DNA from: Pollutimonas sp963706785
GTDB lineage: Bacteria; Pseudomonadota; Gammaproteobacteria; Burkholderiales; Burkholderiaceae_B
Reading direction: 5' to 3'
Assembly: GCA_963706785.1 (NCBI GenBank)
Contig: CAVPNJ010000002.1
Span: forward strand, 310,001 to 374,000
DNA length: 64,000 nucleotides
Part shown: positions 1 through 8,194 of the stretch, in pieces
Layout of the letters: each line of letters opens with the position of its first letter
Position numbering within the stretch: the first letter of the stretch is position 1
Program-made: the position numbers and the translations under genes
Notes under the pieces: generated by a model
The model's input: only the letters and a program-made list of their open reading frames with translations
Told to the model about the DNA's origin: nothing
Databases searched by the model: none

Positions 1-69
1 ACTGGCTTGAGTGGCCCTTCTTTGATGATCGCCATCGCGATTTGGCAGCGCAATGCGCAAGGAGACAGA

Positions 70-1732
70 ATGGAACGATCTGCCCATACCGACACGTTCG
101 CGCGTGATCATCTTCCTCCGCCAGACCAATGGCCTGATCTGCTGCTTGATGGCAACCCTGATGTGGCGTATCCGCCGCGGTTGAATTGCGCGGCGATCTT
201 GCTCGATACACAAGTGCACGGGGGGCTGGGAGCACGTCCGGCCTTGCATTGGCGCGATGGCACCAGCAAGCGCAGCATGACCTATCTTGCCTTGATGGAA
301 CAGGCCAATCGCATTGCCCATGTGCTGGTCGAAGATATGAATTTGCAGCCCGGAAACAGAATCTTATTGCGTGGGCCTAACAATATGATGATGGCGGCCT
401 CGTGGCTGGCGGCAGTAAAGGCGGGTCTGGTGACGGTGCCAACCATGCCCTTAATGCGGGCAAGCGAACTGAAGCAGATTATCGACAAGGCCGAAATCGG
501 AGCGGTTTTATGCGACAAACAATTAGCTGCCGAAATTCAGTACTGCACAGATGCCCAGCATCCCAGCTATTGTCCGCAACTGAATCAAGTACGCTTTTTT
601 CATGACCAGGGACCGGAAGGCCTAGATGCCCTAGCAGCCACTAAGCCTTCAGATTTTATAGCGTGCGATACCGCGGCAGACGATGTCTGCCTAATCGCCT
701 TCACAAGTGGCACCACCGGCAAGCCCAAGGGCTGCATGCATTTTCATCGTGATGTGCTCGCCATGTGCGACACGTTTTCCCGACACATATTGCAAATGAA
801 ATCCGACGACATTGTGTGTGGGACGCCGCCCCTGGCATTCACTTTTGGGTTGGGCGGCTTATTGTGTTTTCCTTTGCGCGCTGGGGCATCGACGGTGCTA
901 GCCGAAAAACTCACGCCCGATGGCCTTCTGGAAACGATGCAAGACTTTGGTGTGACCATGAGCTTTACGGCGCCCACGTATTACCGCCAGATGTCCGGGC
1001 TGGTGGGTAAATATCAGCTCGACATCGTTGAAGAATTCAGTCTCGGCCGGCGAGGCGTTGCCGGACGCTACCCGGCAACTATGGAAGAACGCCACTGGCA
1101 TCGAAATGATAGATGGCATAGGCGGTACTGAAATGATCCATGTGTATGTGTCCAGTGCCGGCAACGAGGTTCGGCGCGGCGCGATCGGCAAGGTCGTTCC
1201 GGGGTATGTGGCGCAGGTGGTCGACGAAAATCTACAAGCTGTCGAGGCCGGCATTGTGGGCCGGCTCGCCGTCAAGGGTCCAACCGGCTGCCGCTATCTC
1301 GATGATGAGCGCCAGCTAGCATTTGTCCAGCGCGGATGGAATCTGCCCGGTGATACATTTTCGATGGATGTTGATGGGTATTTGTATTATCAGGCGCGTA
1401 ACGACGACATGATCATATCGGCTGGCTACAACATCGCTGGCCCGGAAGTCGAAGGTGCTCTGCTATTGCATGAAGCTGTAGCCGAATGCGGAGTGGTAGG
1501 TCAACCAGATGCCATGCGCGGCAGCATCGTCAAGGCCTTCGTCGTGATCAAGTCCGGATATGAAACCGACGCCGCTATGGTTACGTCTTTGCAAGAGCAT
1601 GTCAAAGCCGCCATCGCTCCTTATAAGTATCCGCGCAGCATTGAGTTTGTCGAAAGCTTGCCTCGCACTGAAACAGGCAAGCTCCAACGCTTCGTATTGC
1701 GCCGAAGGGCCGAACAGGGGAAGTGGGAATGA
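70..1732 (+). CDS. Aromatic-acid CoA ligase (benzoate/2-aminobenzoate-CoA ligase family), apparent frameshift near 1027
   Basis: ANL-superfamily adenylate-forming ligase that would activate an aromatic or similar carboxylic acid with ATP and CoA in the cytoplasm. The P-loop FTSGTTGKPKG is at residues 211-221, the A5-type motif DGIGGTE lies in the second part, and the C-terminal catalytic lysine sits in LPRTETGKLQ. The start at 70 follows an AAGGAGAC ribosome site; an in-frame extension to position 7 lacks one. The protein runs in one frame to about 1027 (KYQLDI) and resumes one base later (LKNSVSAGEALP), so one extra base or two missing ones break the frame. The stop overlaps the next gene's start (ATGA). 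The RidA neighbour resembles anthranilate-CoA (abm) operons, which suggests 2-aminobenzoate as substrate. That is inference; benzoate or a related acid is equally possible. Confidence 0.8.
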
Positions 1733-2139
1733 ATATATTGCAGCCGCCAACTTGGCTCGCGCCGCGGGGTTATGCCAATGGCACCATGACTGAAATGACG
1801 GTAGGCAGTCGCCTGTTGTTTGTCGGAGGCCAGGTGGGATGGAATGAAAGGCAGGAGTTTGAGACGGATGACTTCGCCGAGCAAGTAGGCCAGACTCTAA
1901 AGAATATTGTGGCGATTCTGAAAGAGGGCGGTGCTGGTCCCCAACACATTACTCGCATGACATGGTACGTGTGCGACAAGCGCGAATATGTCACAGCCTT
2001 GCCTGAAGTGGGACGCCATTACCGCGAAATCGTCGGTCGCCACTTTCCCGCCATGACGGCGGTAGAAGTGGCTGGCCTGATCGAGCAACGGGCGCGGGTA
2101 GAAATCGAGGTGACTGCTGTGGTTCCCGCCGCACCATGA
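1729..2139 (+). CDS. RidA family protein (YjgF/YER057c/UK114)
   Basis: Small cytoplasmic protein of the RidA family, 136 residues, close to the usual 125-140. Archetypal RidA hydrolyses reactive enamine/imine intermediates. The C-terminal stretch EQRARVEIEVTAVV carries the conserved arginine that binds the substrate carboxylate in active members. The start at 1729 overlaps the ligase stop by ATGA, which implies translational coupling; a GTG at 1723 is the only nearby alternative. RidA-like genes accompany several aromatic and 2-aminobenzoate degradation operons, so a helper role for the ligase pathway is plausible but unproven. It is the last gene of its operon and converges on hemL. Confidence 0.85.
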   Translation: MNILQPPTWLAPRGYANGTMTEMTVGSRLLFVGGQVGWNERQEFETDDFAEQVGQTLKNIVAILKEGGAGPQHITRMTWYVCDKREYVTALPEVGRHYREIVGRHFPAMTAVEVAGLIEQRARVEIEVTAVVPAAP

Positions 2140-2157
2140 ATGCCCCGTAGTATTGTC

Positions 2158-2178
2158 AGCGGCTCTTGTGCAGCCGCT
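2158..2178 (+). terminator. Possible terminator hairpin between ridA and hemL
   Basis: The arms AGCGGCT and AGCCGCT flank a seven-base spacer in the short gap between two convergent genes. There is no clear T-run on either side, so assignment as a terminator rests on its position. Confidence 0.3.
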
Positions 2179-2192
2179 ACAGAACGGGCTTT

Positions 2193-3470
2193 CTAGAGTT
2201 TCGCAAAGACGCCTTCGGCGATGTCCAAAGTCGTCTGGACGACGTCGTCGGTGTGGGCAGAAGAAATGAAGCCGGCTTCAAATGCCGACGGTGCGAAGTA
2301 CACACCCTTGATCAGCATACCGTGGAAGAACTTCTTGAAAAGCTCGGTGTCGCAGGTCGATACTTCCTCGAATGTGGTGGGAATTGATTCCCTGAAGTAA
2401 AGGCCGAACATGCCGCCGACATGATCGCTGCAGAACGGAATGCCCGCCGCTTTCGCGCGCTCGGCCAGTCCGTTTGCAAGCTTTGCAGACTGCGTTGACA
2501 AGCGCTCGTAGAAACCCGGCTCGGCCAGTAGTTTCAGGGTAGCAAGGCCGGCGGCCACTGCCACCGGATTGCCTGACAAGGTGCCCGCTTGGTAAACATT
2601 GCCCATCGGTGCGATGTGCTCCATGATGTCGGCGCGGCCGCCAAATGCGCCGACCGGCATTCCGCCGCCAATGACTTTTGCCAGCGTTGTCAGGTCAGGG
2701 GTAACGCCTGTCAGCCCTTGCACGCCTTTGGGGCCTGCCCGAAAGCCCGTCATGACCTCGTCAAATATCAGCAGCGCGCCATACTGTGTGCATAGCGAAC
2801 GCAGGCCTTCCAGAAAACCGGGAACGGGCTTGATCAGGTTCATGTTGCCGGCAATCGGTTCGACGATGATGCAGGCGATTTCGGAACCGAATTGTTTGAA
2901 GGCTGCTTCGACGGCATCCAGTTTGTTGTAGTCGAGCACCAGAGTGTGCTTGATGAATTCAGGAGGCACGCCCGCCGAAGTGGGGTTGCCGAACGTAAGC
3001 ATGCCCGAACCGGCCTTGACGAGCAGGCTATCGGCATGGCCGTGATAGCAGCCTTCGAATTTGATGATCTTCGAGCGGCCCGTGGCGCCACGCGCCAGAC
3101 GAATGGCGGTCATGGTGGCTTCGGTGCCGGAACTGACCAGCCTTACTTTTTCGATCGAAGGCATGCGGGCGACAATCTCTTCGGCGATCTCGATTTCGCC
3201 TTCGGTCGGCGCTCCGAACGACAGGCCATCGACAGCCGCTTCCTGTACTGCTCGGATGACGTCGGGATGAGCATGCCCCAGAATAGCCGGCCCCCAGGAT
3301 CCAACGTAGTCGATGTACCGGACATCGTCGGCGTCCCACATATAAGGGCCCTGGGCACGCGCGATGAATCGTGGCGAGCCGCCCACTGAACGAAATGCCC
3401 GGACGGGAGAGTTGACGCCGCCGGGTATGGTTTGAAAGGCGCGTTCGAATAGTTCTGTATTGCGAGACAT
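2193..3470 (-). CDS. hemL: Glutamate-1-semialdehyde 2,1-aminomutase
   Basis: PLP enzyme of the C5 pathway that converts glutamate-1-semialdehyde to 5-aminolevulinate for tetrapyrrole synthesis. The 425-residue product matches the family length. It opens with MSRNTELFERAFQTIPGGVN, a typical HemL N-terminus, so the ATG at 3470 is chosen over a long in-frame extension to 3776 that reads through intergenic DNA. The PLP region DEVMTGFR and the Schiff-base lysine in LAKVIGGGMPVGA (about residue 265) are present. It follows thiE on the same strand with about 260 bp between them, which hold a long perfect hairpin. Confidence 0.97.
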   Translation of the reverse strand: MSRNTELFERAFQTIPGGVNSPVRAFRSVGGSPRFIARAQGPYMWDADDVRYIDYVGSWGPAILGHAHPDVIRAVQEAAVDGLSFGAPTEGEIEIAEEIVARMPSIEKVRLVSSGTEATMTAIRLARGATGRSKIIKFEGCYHGHADSLLVKAGSGMLTFGNPTSAGVPPEFIKHTLVLDYNKLDAVEAAFKQFGSEIACIIVEPIAGNMNLIKPVPGFLEGLRSLCTQYGALLIFDEVMTGFRAGPKGVQGLTGVTPDLTTLAKVIGGGMPVGAFGGRADIMEHIAPMGNVYQAGTLSGNPVAVAAGLATLKLLAEPGFYERLSTQSAKLANGLAERAKAAGIPFCSDHVGGMFGLYFRESIPTTFEEVSTCDTELFKKFFHGMLIKGVYFAPSAFEAGFISSAHTDDVVQTTLDIAEGVFAKL

Positions 3471-3621
3471 GATGTTAAGACTCACTGCTGGAATAATGGG
3501 GATAGCAGGCAATAGCATAACAGTTGGTAGTAAAGGGGGCGATTTGTCAGCTGTGGCGTGGGGGCTATTTAGTAACCCTATCAAGCCGTCGCGGGGGCGC
3601 TGGTGCCGGGGGATGGGCCAG

Positions 3622-3660
3622 CGTGACCGGTTCGGCGCGCAGGGCGCCGAACCGGTCACG
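3622..3660. repeat. Perfect 17-bp inverted repeat with 5-nt loop
   Basis: The left arm is 3622-3638 and the right arm 3644-3660. They are exact reverse complements, around the core GACCGGTTCGGCGC, with a GCAGG loop. It lies in the 259-bp gap downstream of thiE and about 150 bp upstream of hemL. Neither side has a T-run, so it does not look like an ordinary intrinsic terminator. Function unknown. Confidence 0.8.
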
Positions 3661-3729
3661 GGACCGGAACCCGGCTCACAAGCCCCGCCCCACGTGTAAA
3701 AAAACAAATCCCAAAGAATCGACCCGAAC

Positions 3730-4380
3730 CTAATAAAACAGCTCAGAACATCTCTCGGCCGTCCCCCGAATGTCATCGCTGTCGAACAAGCCGCTGATCA
3801 GCGCTATGCTGTCGGCTCCTGCGTGTACCACCGGGCCGGCGTTGTCCGCCGTGATGCCGCCTATTGCCACGACTGCGGGGCGGGGGCGTATAAGGCTGCT
3901 TTCCACCAGCATGCGTCCTTGCTCTATATCTTCGAGCGTCGCATGGACAGCTTCGGGTTTAACACTGGACGGATACATCGCACCAAACGCCACGTAATCC
4001 ACATCGACCTTAAGGGCCTTCGCAGCCAGCGTCGGCTGGTTGTAGCACGAGCACCCAATGATCTTGCCCGAACCCAGCGCCAGGCGTGCGTCGCTTATGC
4101 TGCCGTCGTCACGGCCCAGATGCACGCCGTCAGCATCGATCATGGCGGCCAATCGCCAATCGTCGTTCACGATGAACAGCACGCCCAACTCCTTGCACCG
4201 CTCACCCACTTGCCGGACCTGTGCAAGTCCTTCGTCAGGCGCCGCAGTCTTGCGGCGCCACTGCAGCGCTACCATTCCGCCGCTGGCGGCGGCGCTGATA
4301 GCATCTAAGAGAAGGGCCGTGTCGGACCATTCGGGTGTGACACCGTAGAGCCCGCGAGGAAATCGTAAACCGGAAATCAT
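3730..4380 (-). CDS. thiE: Thiamine-phosphate synthase
   Basis: Couples HMP-pyrophosphate with HET-phosphate to form thiamine phosphate in the cytoplasm. The 216-residue TIM-barrel protein has the family landmarks QWRRK (usually QxR.K), FIVNDDWRLA, ADGVHLGRDD, a GCSCYN segment, the YVAFGAMYPSSVK phosphate/substrate loop, and VAIGGITADNAGPV. The start codon overlaps the stop of the upstream thiD-like gene by four bases (ATGA), so the two are probably translated together. Confidence 0.93.
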   Translation of the reverse strand: MISGLRFPRGLYGVTPEWSDTALLLDAISAAASGGMVALQWRRKTAAPDEGLAQVRQVGERCKELGVLFIVNDDWRLAAMIDADGVHLGRDDGSISDARLALGSGKIIGCSCYNQPTLAAKALKVDVDYVAFGAMYPSSVKPEAVHATLEDIEQGRMLVESSLIRPRPAVVAIGGITADNAGPVVHAGADSIALISGLFDSDDIRGTAERCSELFY

Positions 4381-5207
4381 GGTGTGGACCTGTTAATTAG
4401 ACGATTGCCCATGCCAGGTTGAAACGAGCGTGGCCCTAAAGCGTTGACGATAGCCAAGGCCGACTCAACCGCTTGCTGGACATCTTGCCCTCGGGCAAGT
4501 TGCGCTGTAATGGCGCAAGCCAACGGCCCATCGGCGTCGCTGAGGCGCGCAGCCGGCGCCTGCCACACCCAGCTGGCAGTCTGATTCTGCTGCCCTTGCA
4601 GCATATAGCTGCCGTGCCCCGGACGCAATGGTGCGCCACTTGTGAGAATCCATTTGGCTCCAGATTCCAGTAATGCCTCGGCGGGCGTGGCCGCTTCGTA
4701 GTTACTAAAGGCCCCCTGGGAGTGCCATTGTTCGAGCAGATGATGATCAGCCACTACAATGTCGGTTTGCGGCAGCAATAATTCGAAGAGTGCCATCTGG
4801 ACGTCTTCGATATCGATGTCGGCGACAAGCGATTCGTCGGGCAGGCGTCCCAGTTGCAGAACTAGCGGTACATGGCTGTAATCGGCCGCTATTTGGGCGA
4901 GCACGCTGATCGATTCCGTTGTATAAAGTGGACCGACCTTGATAGCCTGCACAGTCATATCTTCAAGCAGGCAGCGAGCCTGGTCGTCGATAAGCTCTGG
5001 CGCTATGGGCTGTATATCTTCAGTGCGTGCCGTGTCTTGTACCAGGATAGCGGTTAGCGTACTAAGCGCATGGCAGCCCAGGGCGGCGCAAGTAACCGCA
5101 TCGGCCGGAAGACTACTCGCGCCACTCGGATCGAAAGGACCGAAAATAAGCACTAATGGTGGAATTGATGCCTGCACAGCGTCGATAATCACAAAAGATT
5201 GCAACAT
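4377..5207 (-). CDS. thiD: Divergent HMP/HMP-phosphate kinase (ThiD-like)
   Basis: Ribokinase-fold protein of 276 residues placed directly upstream of thiE, as expected for the pyrimidine branch of thiamine synthesis. The N-terminal GPFDPSGASSLPADAVTCAALGCHALSTLTAI matches the ThiD substrate-binding region piecewise. Two usual active-site blocks are changed. The DPVM segment of typical ThiD reads VPLVLQLGRLPDES here. The anion-hole block, normally GTGC, reads DADGPLAC. It is therefore a diverged or possibly inactive ThiD; a non-catalytic or altered-specificity role is an alternative. It is divergent from the rubredoxin gene. Confidence 0.78.
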   Translation of the reverse strand: MLQSFVIIDAVQASIPPLVLIFGPFDPSGASSLPADAVTCAALGCHALSTLTAILVQDTARTEDIQPIAPELIDDQARCLLEDMTVQAIKVGPLYTTESISVLAQIAADYSHVPLVLQLGRLPDESLVADIDIEDVQMALFELLLPQTDIVVADHHLLEQWHSQGAFSNYEAATPAEALLESGAKWILTSGAPLRPGHGSYMLQGQQNQTASWVWQAPAARLSDADGPLACAITAQLARGQDVQQAVESALAIVNALGPRSFQPGMGNRLINRSTP

Positions 5208-5318
5208 CCGGCGCGAATGCGCGGGGGTGCTATTGGGTTTAGTAACATTAACCCCATTCTAATAGAAGGATCCAAAAACTGTTGGTTTTGGGTCAAATTT
5301 TTCAGCGAGTAACAATAA

Positions 5319-5483
5319 ATGCGTACGTGGATGTGTTTGATTTGCGGTTGGATATATGATGAGGAGGCAGGATTGCCCGAAGAAGGTATAGCTCCCGGCA
5401 CCCTTTGGGAAGATGTTCCTCCTAATTGGGTTTGCCCGGAATGCGGGGCGCGGAAGGAAGATTTTGAATTGATCGAGGTTTAA
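5319..5483 (+). CDS. rubA: Rubredoxin
   Basis: A 54-residue iron-only electron carrier. It has the two Fe(Cys)4 knuckles, CLICG at residues 6-10 and CPECG near 39-43, separated by the acidic, aromatic core typical of rubredoxin (WIYDEEAG, WEDVPPNWVC). It ends two codons after DFELIEV. The upstream gap to the divergent thiD is short. In Bordetella-type genomes a rubredoxin occupies this same position between thiD and yqgE. The electron partner is not visible here. Confidence 0.95.
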   Translation: MRTWMCLICGWIYDEEAGLPEEGIAPGTLWEDVPPNWVCPECGARKEDFELIEV

Positions 5484-5526
5484 GCGTTTCAGGTGCATAG
5501 TCTGCACTGGGGCGGGAGGGCGAGTC

Positions 5527-6120
5527 ATGGTTTCAACAATTAATCGGTCCGATGCCGAATCAAGCGTCGACTTGTCCCAACAGTTACTAGTAGCGATGCC
5601 CGGAAAGGTATCTGGAAACTTGGCCAATACGGTTATTTACGTATGCGAACACACTGAACACGGTGCGCTTGGGCTGGTCATCAATCGGCCGACCGACCTG
5701 ACGGTGGGCGATCTTCTGAAACGTATCGACCTTGATCTGGCGCTCGAGATCGGACCCAGTCAAAACCAGCCGGTATTCTTCGGTGGTCCGGTGCAGACTG
5801 ACCGCGGATTCGTGCTCCATGCCCCGGTCGGAGGTTACAGCTCCAGCATTCGGCTCGGCGACGTAGCCTTGACGACTTCGCGCGATGTCCTGCAAGACGT
5901 CGCGCAAGGCCGGGGGCCTGCAATGCTGCTGATTACATTGGGCTATGCAGGCTGGGGGGCGGGGCAACTGGAAAGTGAAATGTCGCAAAATGCGTGGCTC
6001 AATGTCGCCGCCAATACCGACATCCTTTTCAATATACCGTCCGAGGATCGCTACGGTGCCGCCTTGGCTCAATTGGGAATCGATCCGCTTATGCTTGCGG
6101 GCGACGCAGGTCATGCCTGA
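5527..6120 (+). CDS. yqgE: YqgE/AlgH family protein (UPF0301)
   Basis: Protein of 197 residues in the YqgE/AlgH family, whose biochemical role is unsettled (linked to alginate regulation in Pseudomonas). It carries the family signatures LLVAMPG, TVIYVCEHTEHGALGLVINRP, VFFGGPVQTDRGFVLH and LGYAGWGAGQLESEM. The next gene, ruvX, starts inside its last codons; the yqgE-ruvX pairing is very widely conserved. Confidence 0.93.
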   Translation: MVSTINRSDAESSVDLSQQLLVAMPGKVSGNLANTVIYVCEHTEHGALGLVINRPTDLTVGDLLKRIDLDLALEIGPSQNQPVFFGGPVQTDRGFVLHAPVGGYSSSIRLGDVALTTSRDVLQDVAQGRGPAMLLITLGYAGWGAGQLESEMSQNAWLNVAANTDILFNIPSEDRYGAALAQLGIDPLMLAGDAGHA

Positions 6121-6517
6121 AGAAACTCTGCTGGCTTTCGATTACGGCACTAAAAAAATAGGGGTCGCCATCGGCAATACCTTGACGCGGCTGGCCAGGC
6201 CGCTGGATATTTTGGTATCGACCACTCGAGAGCAGCGTTTCGCAGCCATCGCCCAGTTGCTTGACACCTGGCAACCGGAACGGGTAATAGTGGGCCTGCC
6301 GCTGGCTACGAGTGGCGAGGAACAGTATTCCAGCTTGCGTTGTCGCCGCTTTGCCAACCAATTGCACGGACGTTTTGGACTTCAGGTGGAACTCATCGAT
6401 GAACGAGGCTCCAGTATGGAAGCCCAGGAACTATTGGGCTCAAATGCCCCTGATGACGCCGTAGCAGCCGCTGTGATCCTGCAACGTTATCTCGATGCGC
6501 TGGTTCCGGCCGCGTAA
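6113..6517 (+). CDS. ruvX: Putative Holliday junction resolvase / pre-16S rRNA nuclease YqgF
   Basis: RNase H-fold protein of 134 residues. Visible motifs are LAFDYGTKKIGVAIG (first catalytic Asp), ERVIVGLPL, and the C-terminal ELIDERGSSMEA and DDAVAAAVILQRYL. In E. coli YqgF takes part in 16S rRNA 5'-end maturation; it is often annotated as a Holliday junction resolvase. The start at 6113 overlaps the end of yqgE by eight bases. A longer in-frame start at 5945 lies wholly inside yqgE and is unlikely. Bordetella-type genomes often follow with pyrR-pyrB; here plsC follows instead. Confidence 0.92.
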   Translation: MPEETLLAFDYGTKKIGVAIGNTLTRLARPLDILVSTTREQRFAAIAQLLDTWQPERVIVGLPLATSGEEQYSSLRCRRFANQLHGRFGLQVELIDERGSSMEAQELLGSNAPDDAVAAAVILQRYLDALVPAA

Positions 6518-6546
6518 GAACTTCCAGTTTTCAACGAGAGAATGAT

Positions 6547-7305
6547 TTGACCCTGTTGTTATTTTTTTTGCGGGCATTTTTTGTCGTCGTATGGACTGTG
6601 CTCAGCTTGTTCCTGGTTTTGTTTGTCTTTCCTTTTCTTTCGACGTCGGCTCGCTCGGCCTGCAACCAACGTTGGTCGCGTGCGCTGATGTATATATGCG
6701 GCGTTCACATTCGGATTTTCGGTGAGCCGAAGCGGCAAGGTGCCGCGCTATGGGTGGCGAACCATGTTTCGTGGATTGATATCTTTGTGCTGAACATGGT
6801 CCGACCGACCGTATTTATCGCCAAGAGCGAGATCCGCCGCTGGCCCATCATAGGTTGGCTGGTTGCGGGGTCCGGCACCCTGTTTATTGAACGGGGTAAT
6901 CGGCACGCAGTGCGCGCAGTAGGCCACCAAATGAAGGCGCGTTTCGATCAAGGCGAGGTCATAGGCCTGTTCCCCGAGGGCACCACGTCCCCGGGATTCG
7001 ATGTGGCGCATTTTCATTCCAGCCTGTTCGATGCTGCAATCCGGGCTCAGGTGGATATCCAGCCAGTCGCACTTCGGTTCATGCTGCACGACAAGCGTAG
7101 CGATCATGTGGCTTTTGTGGGCGATCAGAATCTTGTGCAGAATTTATGGCGGCTGCTGGCCACTGCCGGTGTCGTCATCGAGGTGGAGTTTTTGCCTGTC
7201 ATGTCCAGCGAATACTGCGAAGAGCAGGGCCGTGGCAAGGTTGCCGAACATGCTTATCACCTGATTCGTAATGCCGTCGTGCCTAAAGAGGACTTAAGGC
7301 CTTGA
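6547..7305 (+). CDS. plsC: 1-acyl-sn-glycerol-3-phosphate acyltransferase
   Basis: Inner-membrane acyltransferase that converts lysophosphatidic acid to phosphatidic acid. The 252-residue protein has a hydrophobic N-terminal segment (about residues 3-30), the NHVSWID catalytic HX4D motif, and the FPEGTTS substrate motif about 75 residues later. The start is TTG at 6547, with GAGAG placed suitably upstream; the nearest ATG is out of frame. It converges on apaH. Confidence 0.9.
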   Translation: MTLLLFFLRAFFVVVWTVLSLFLVLFVFPFLSTSARSACNQRWSRALMYICGVHIRIFGEPKRQGAALWVANHVSWIDIFVLNMVRPTVFIAKSEIRRWPIIGWLVAGSGTLFIERGNRHAVRAVGHQMKARFDQGEVIGLFPEGTTSPGFDVAHFHSSLFDAAIRAQVDIQPVALRFMLHDKRSDHVAFVGDQNLVQNLWRLLATAGVVIEVEFLPVMSSEYCEEQGRGKVAEHAYHLIRNAVVPKEDLRP

Positions 7306-7357
7306 AGGCCCGTGGCCGCAGCAATAGTCTTATGGGCCGGCAGAGCCGCTGCGATGT

Positions 7358-8194
7358 TCAATGCTGATGAGGTACCCTGTACTTCTGGCAAGGAATTTGA
7401 ACCAATCTATGATCCTGCAGGCGCATAGCGGTTAGCTGCCGCCCCCAGACGCAGCCCGAGTCCAGGCAGATGACGTCGGGTCGTATCATCAGGCCCAGCG
7501 TGGACCAGTGCCCAAAAACGATGGTTTCATCCTTGATGGCGCGGTTAGGTACGTCGAACCACGGCATTATTCGGCCGTCATTGATAGGGGCATCTTTGTG
7601 AGAAAACTCCATGTGCCCATGACTGTCGCACATTCGCATGCGGGTCAATGCGTTAATGATGACTCGCAGCCTCTTGCTTCCTTCGTACTCGTCTTTCCAG
7701 TGTACCGGTTCGTTGCTGTACATCTTGCTTAGCAGGACCTTCCAGTCGGGCCCGCGCAAAGCAGTTTCTACTTCAGACGCCAATTTCAAGGTTTTTTCGA
7801 CGTTCCATTTTGGTAGTACGCCAGCATGAACCAACAAGTGATTGTGTTCGTAATGAGCAAGGGGACAGTGTCGTAGCCAATCCAGCATCTCCTGCGCATC
7901 CGGGGCGTTAAGGATGTCGTCCAGAGTATCGGATTTTGACTGTTTGCGGACACCGGCAGCCACCGCAAGTAGATTAAGGTCGTGATTGCCCAATACTGAA
8001 ATTGCCCTGTCACCCAGCGCCATCACCGTTTTAAGCGTCGCCAACGAGTCGGGACCGCGATTAACGAGGTCGCCGGCAAACCAGAACTGTGCATTCGGGT
8101 CGCTGCTGATTTCGGGATGGGTAAGTAATTCGTGAAGGGGTTGATAGCAGCCTTGTAGGTCGCCGATCATCCAAATTGCAGGTTGTGAATTCAT
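7358..8194 (-). CDS. apaH: Symmetrical bis(5'-nucleosyl)-tetraphosphatase
   Basis: Hydrolyses Ap4A to two ADP. The 278-residue protein shows metallophosphatase motifs: GDLQGCYQPL, FAGDLVNRGPDSL, VLGNHDLNLL and, near the C-terminus, VFGHWSTLGL and LDSGCVWG. The start at 8194 gives MNSQPAIWMIGDLQG and overlaps the lptG stop as ATGA; an in-frame start at 8212 would add six residues. It is the last gene of a minus-strand run. Confidence 0.93.
   Translation of the reverse strand: MNSQPAIWMIGDLQGCYQPLHELLTHPEISSDPNAQFWFAGDLVNRGPDSLATLKTVMALGDRAISVLGNHDLNLLAVAAGVRKQSKSDTLDDILNAPDAQEMLDWLRHCPLAHYEHNHLLVHAGVLPKWNVEKTLKLASEVETALRGPDWKVLLSKMYSNEPVHWKDEYEGSKRLRVIINALTRMRMCDSHGHMEFSHKDAPINDGRIMPWFDVPNRAIKDETIVFGHWSTLGLMIRPDVICLDSGCVWGRQLTAMRLQDHRLVQIPCQKYRVPHQH

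Noticed and set aside
3471..3776. N-terminal extension of HemL
   Set aside because: The translated extension has no family match and reads through the hairpin; the family start is at 3470.
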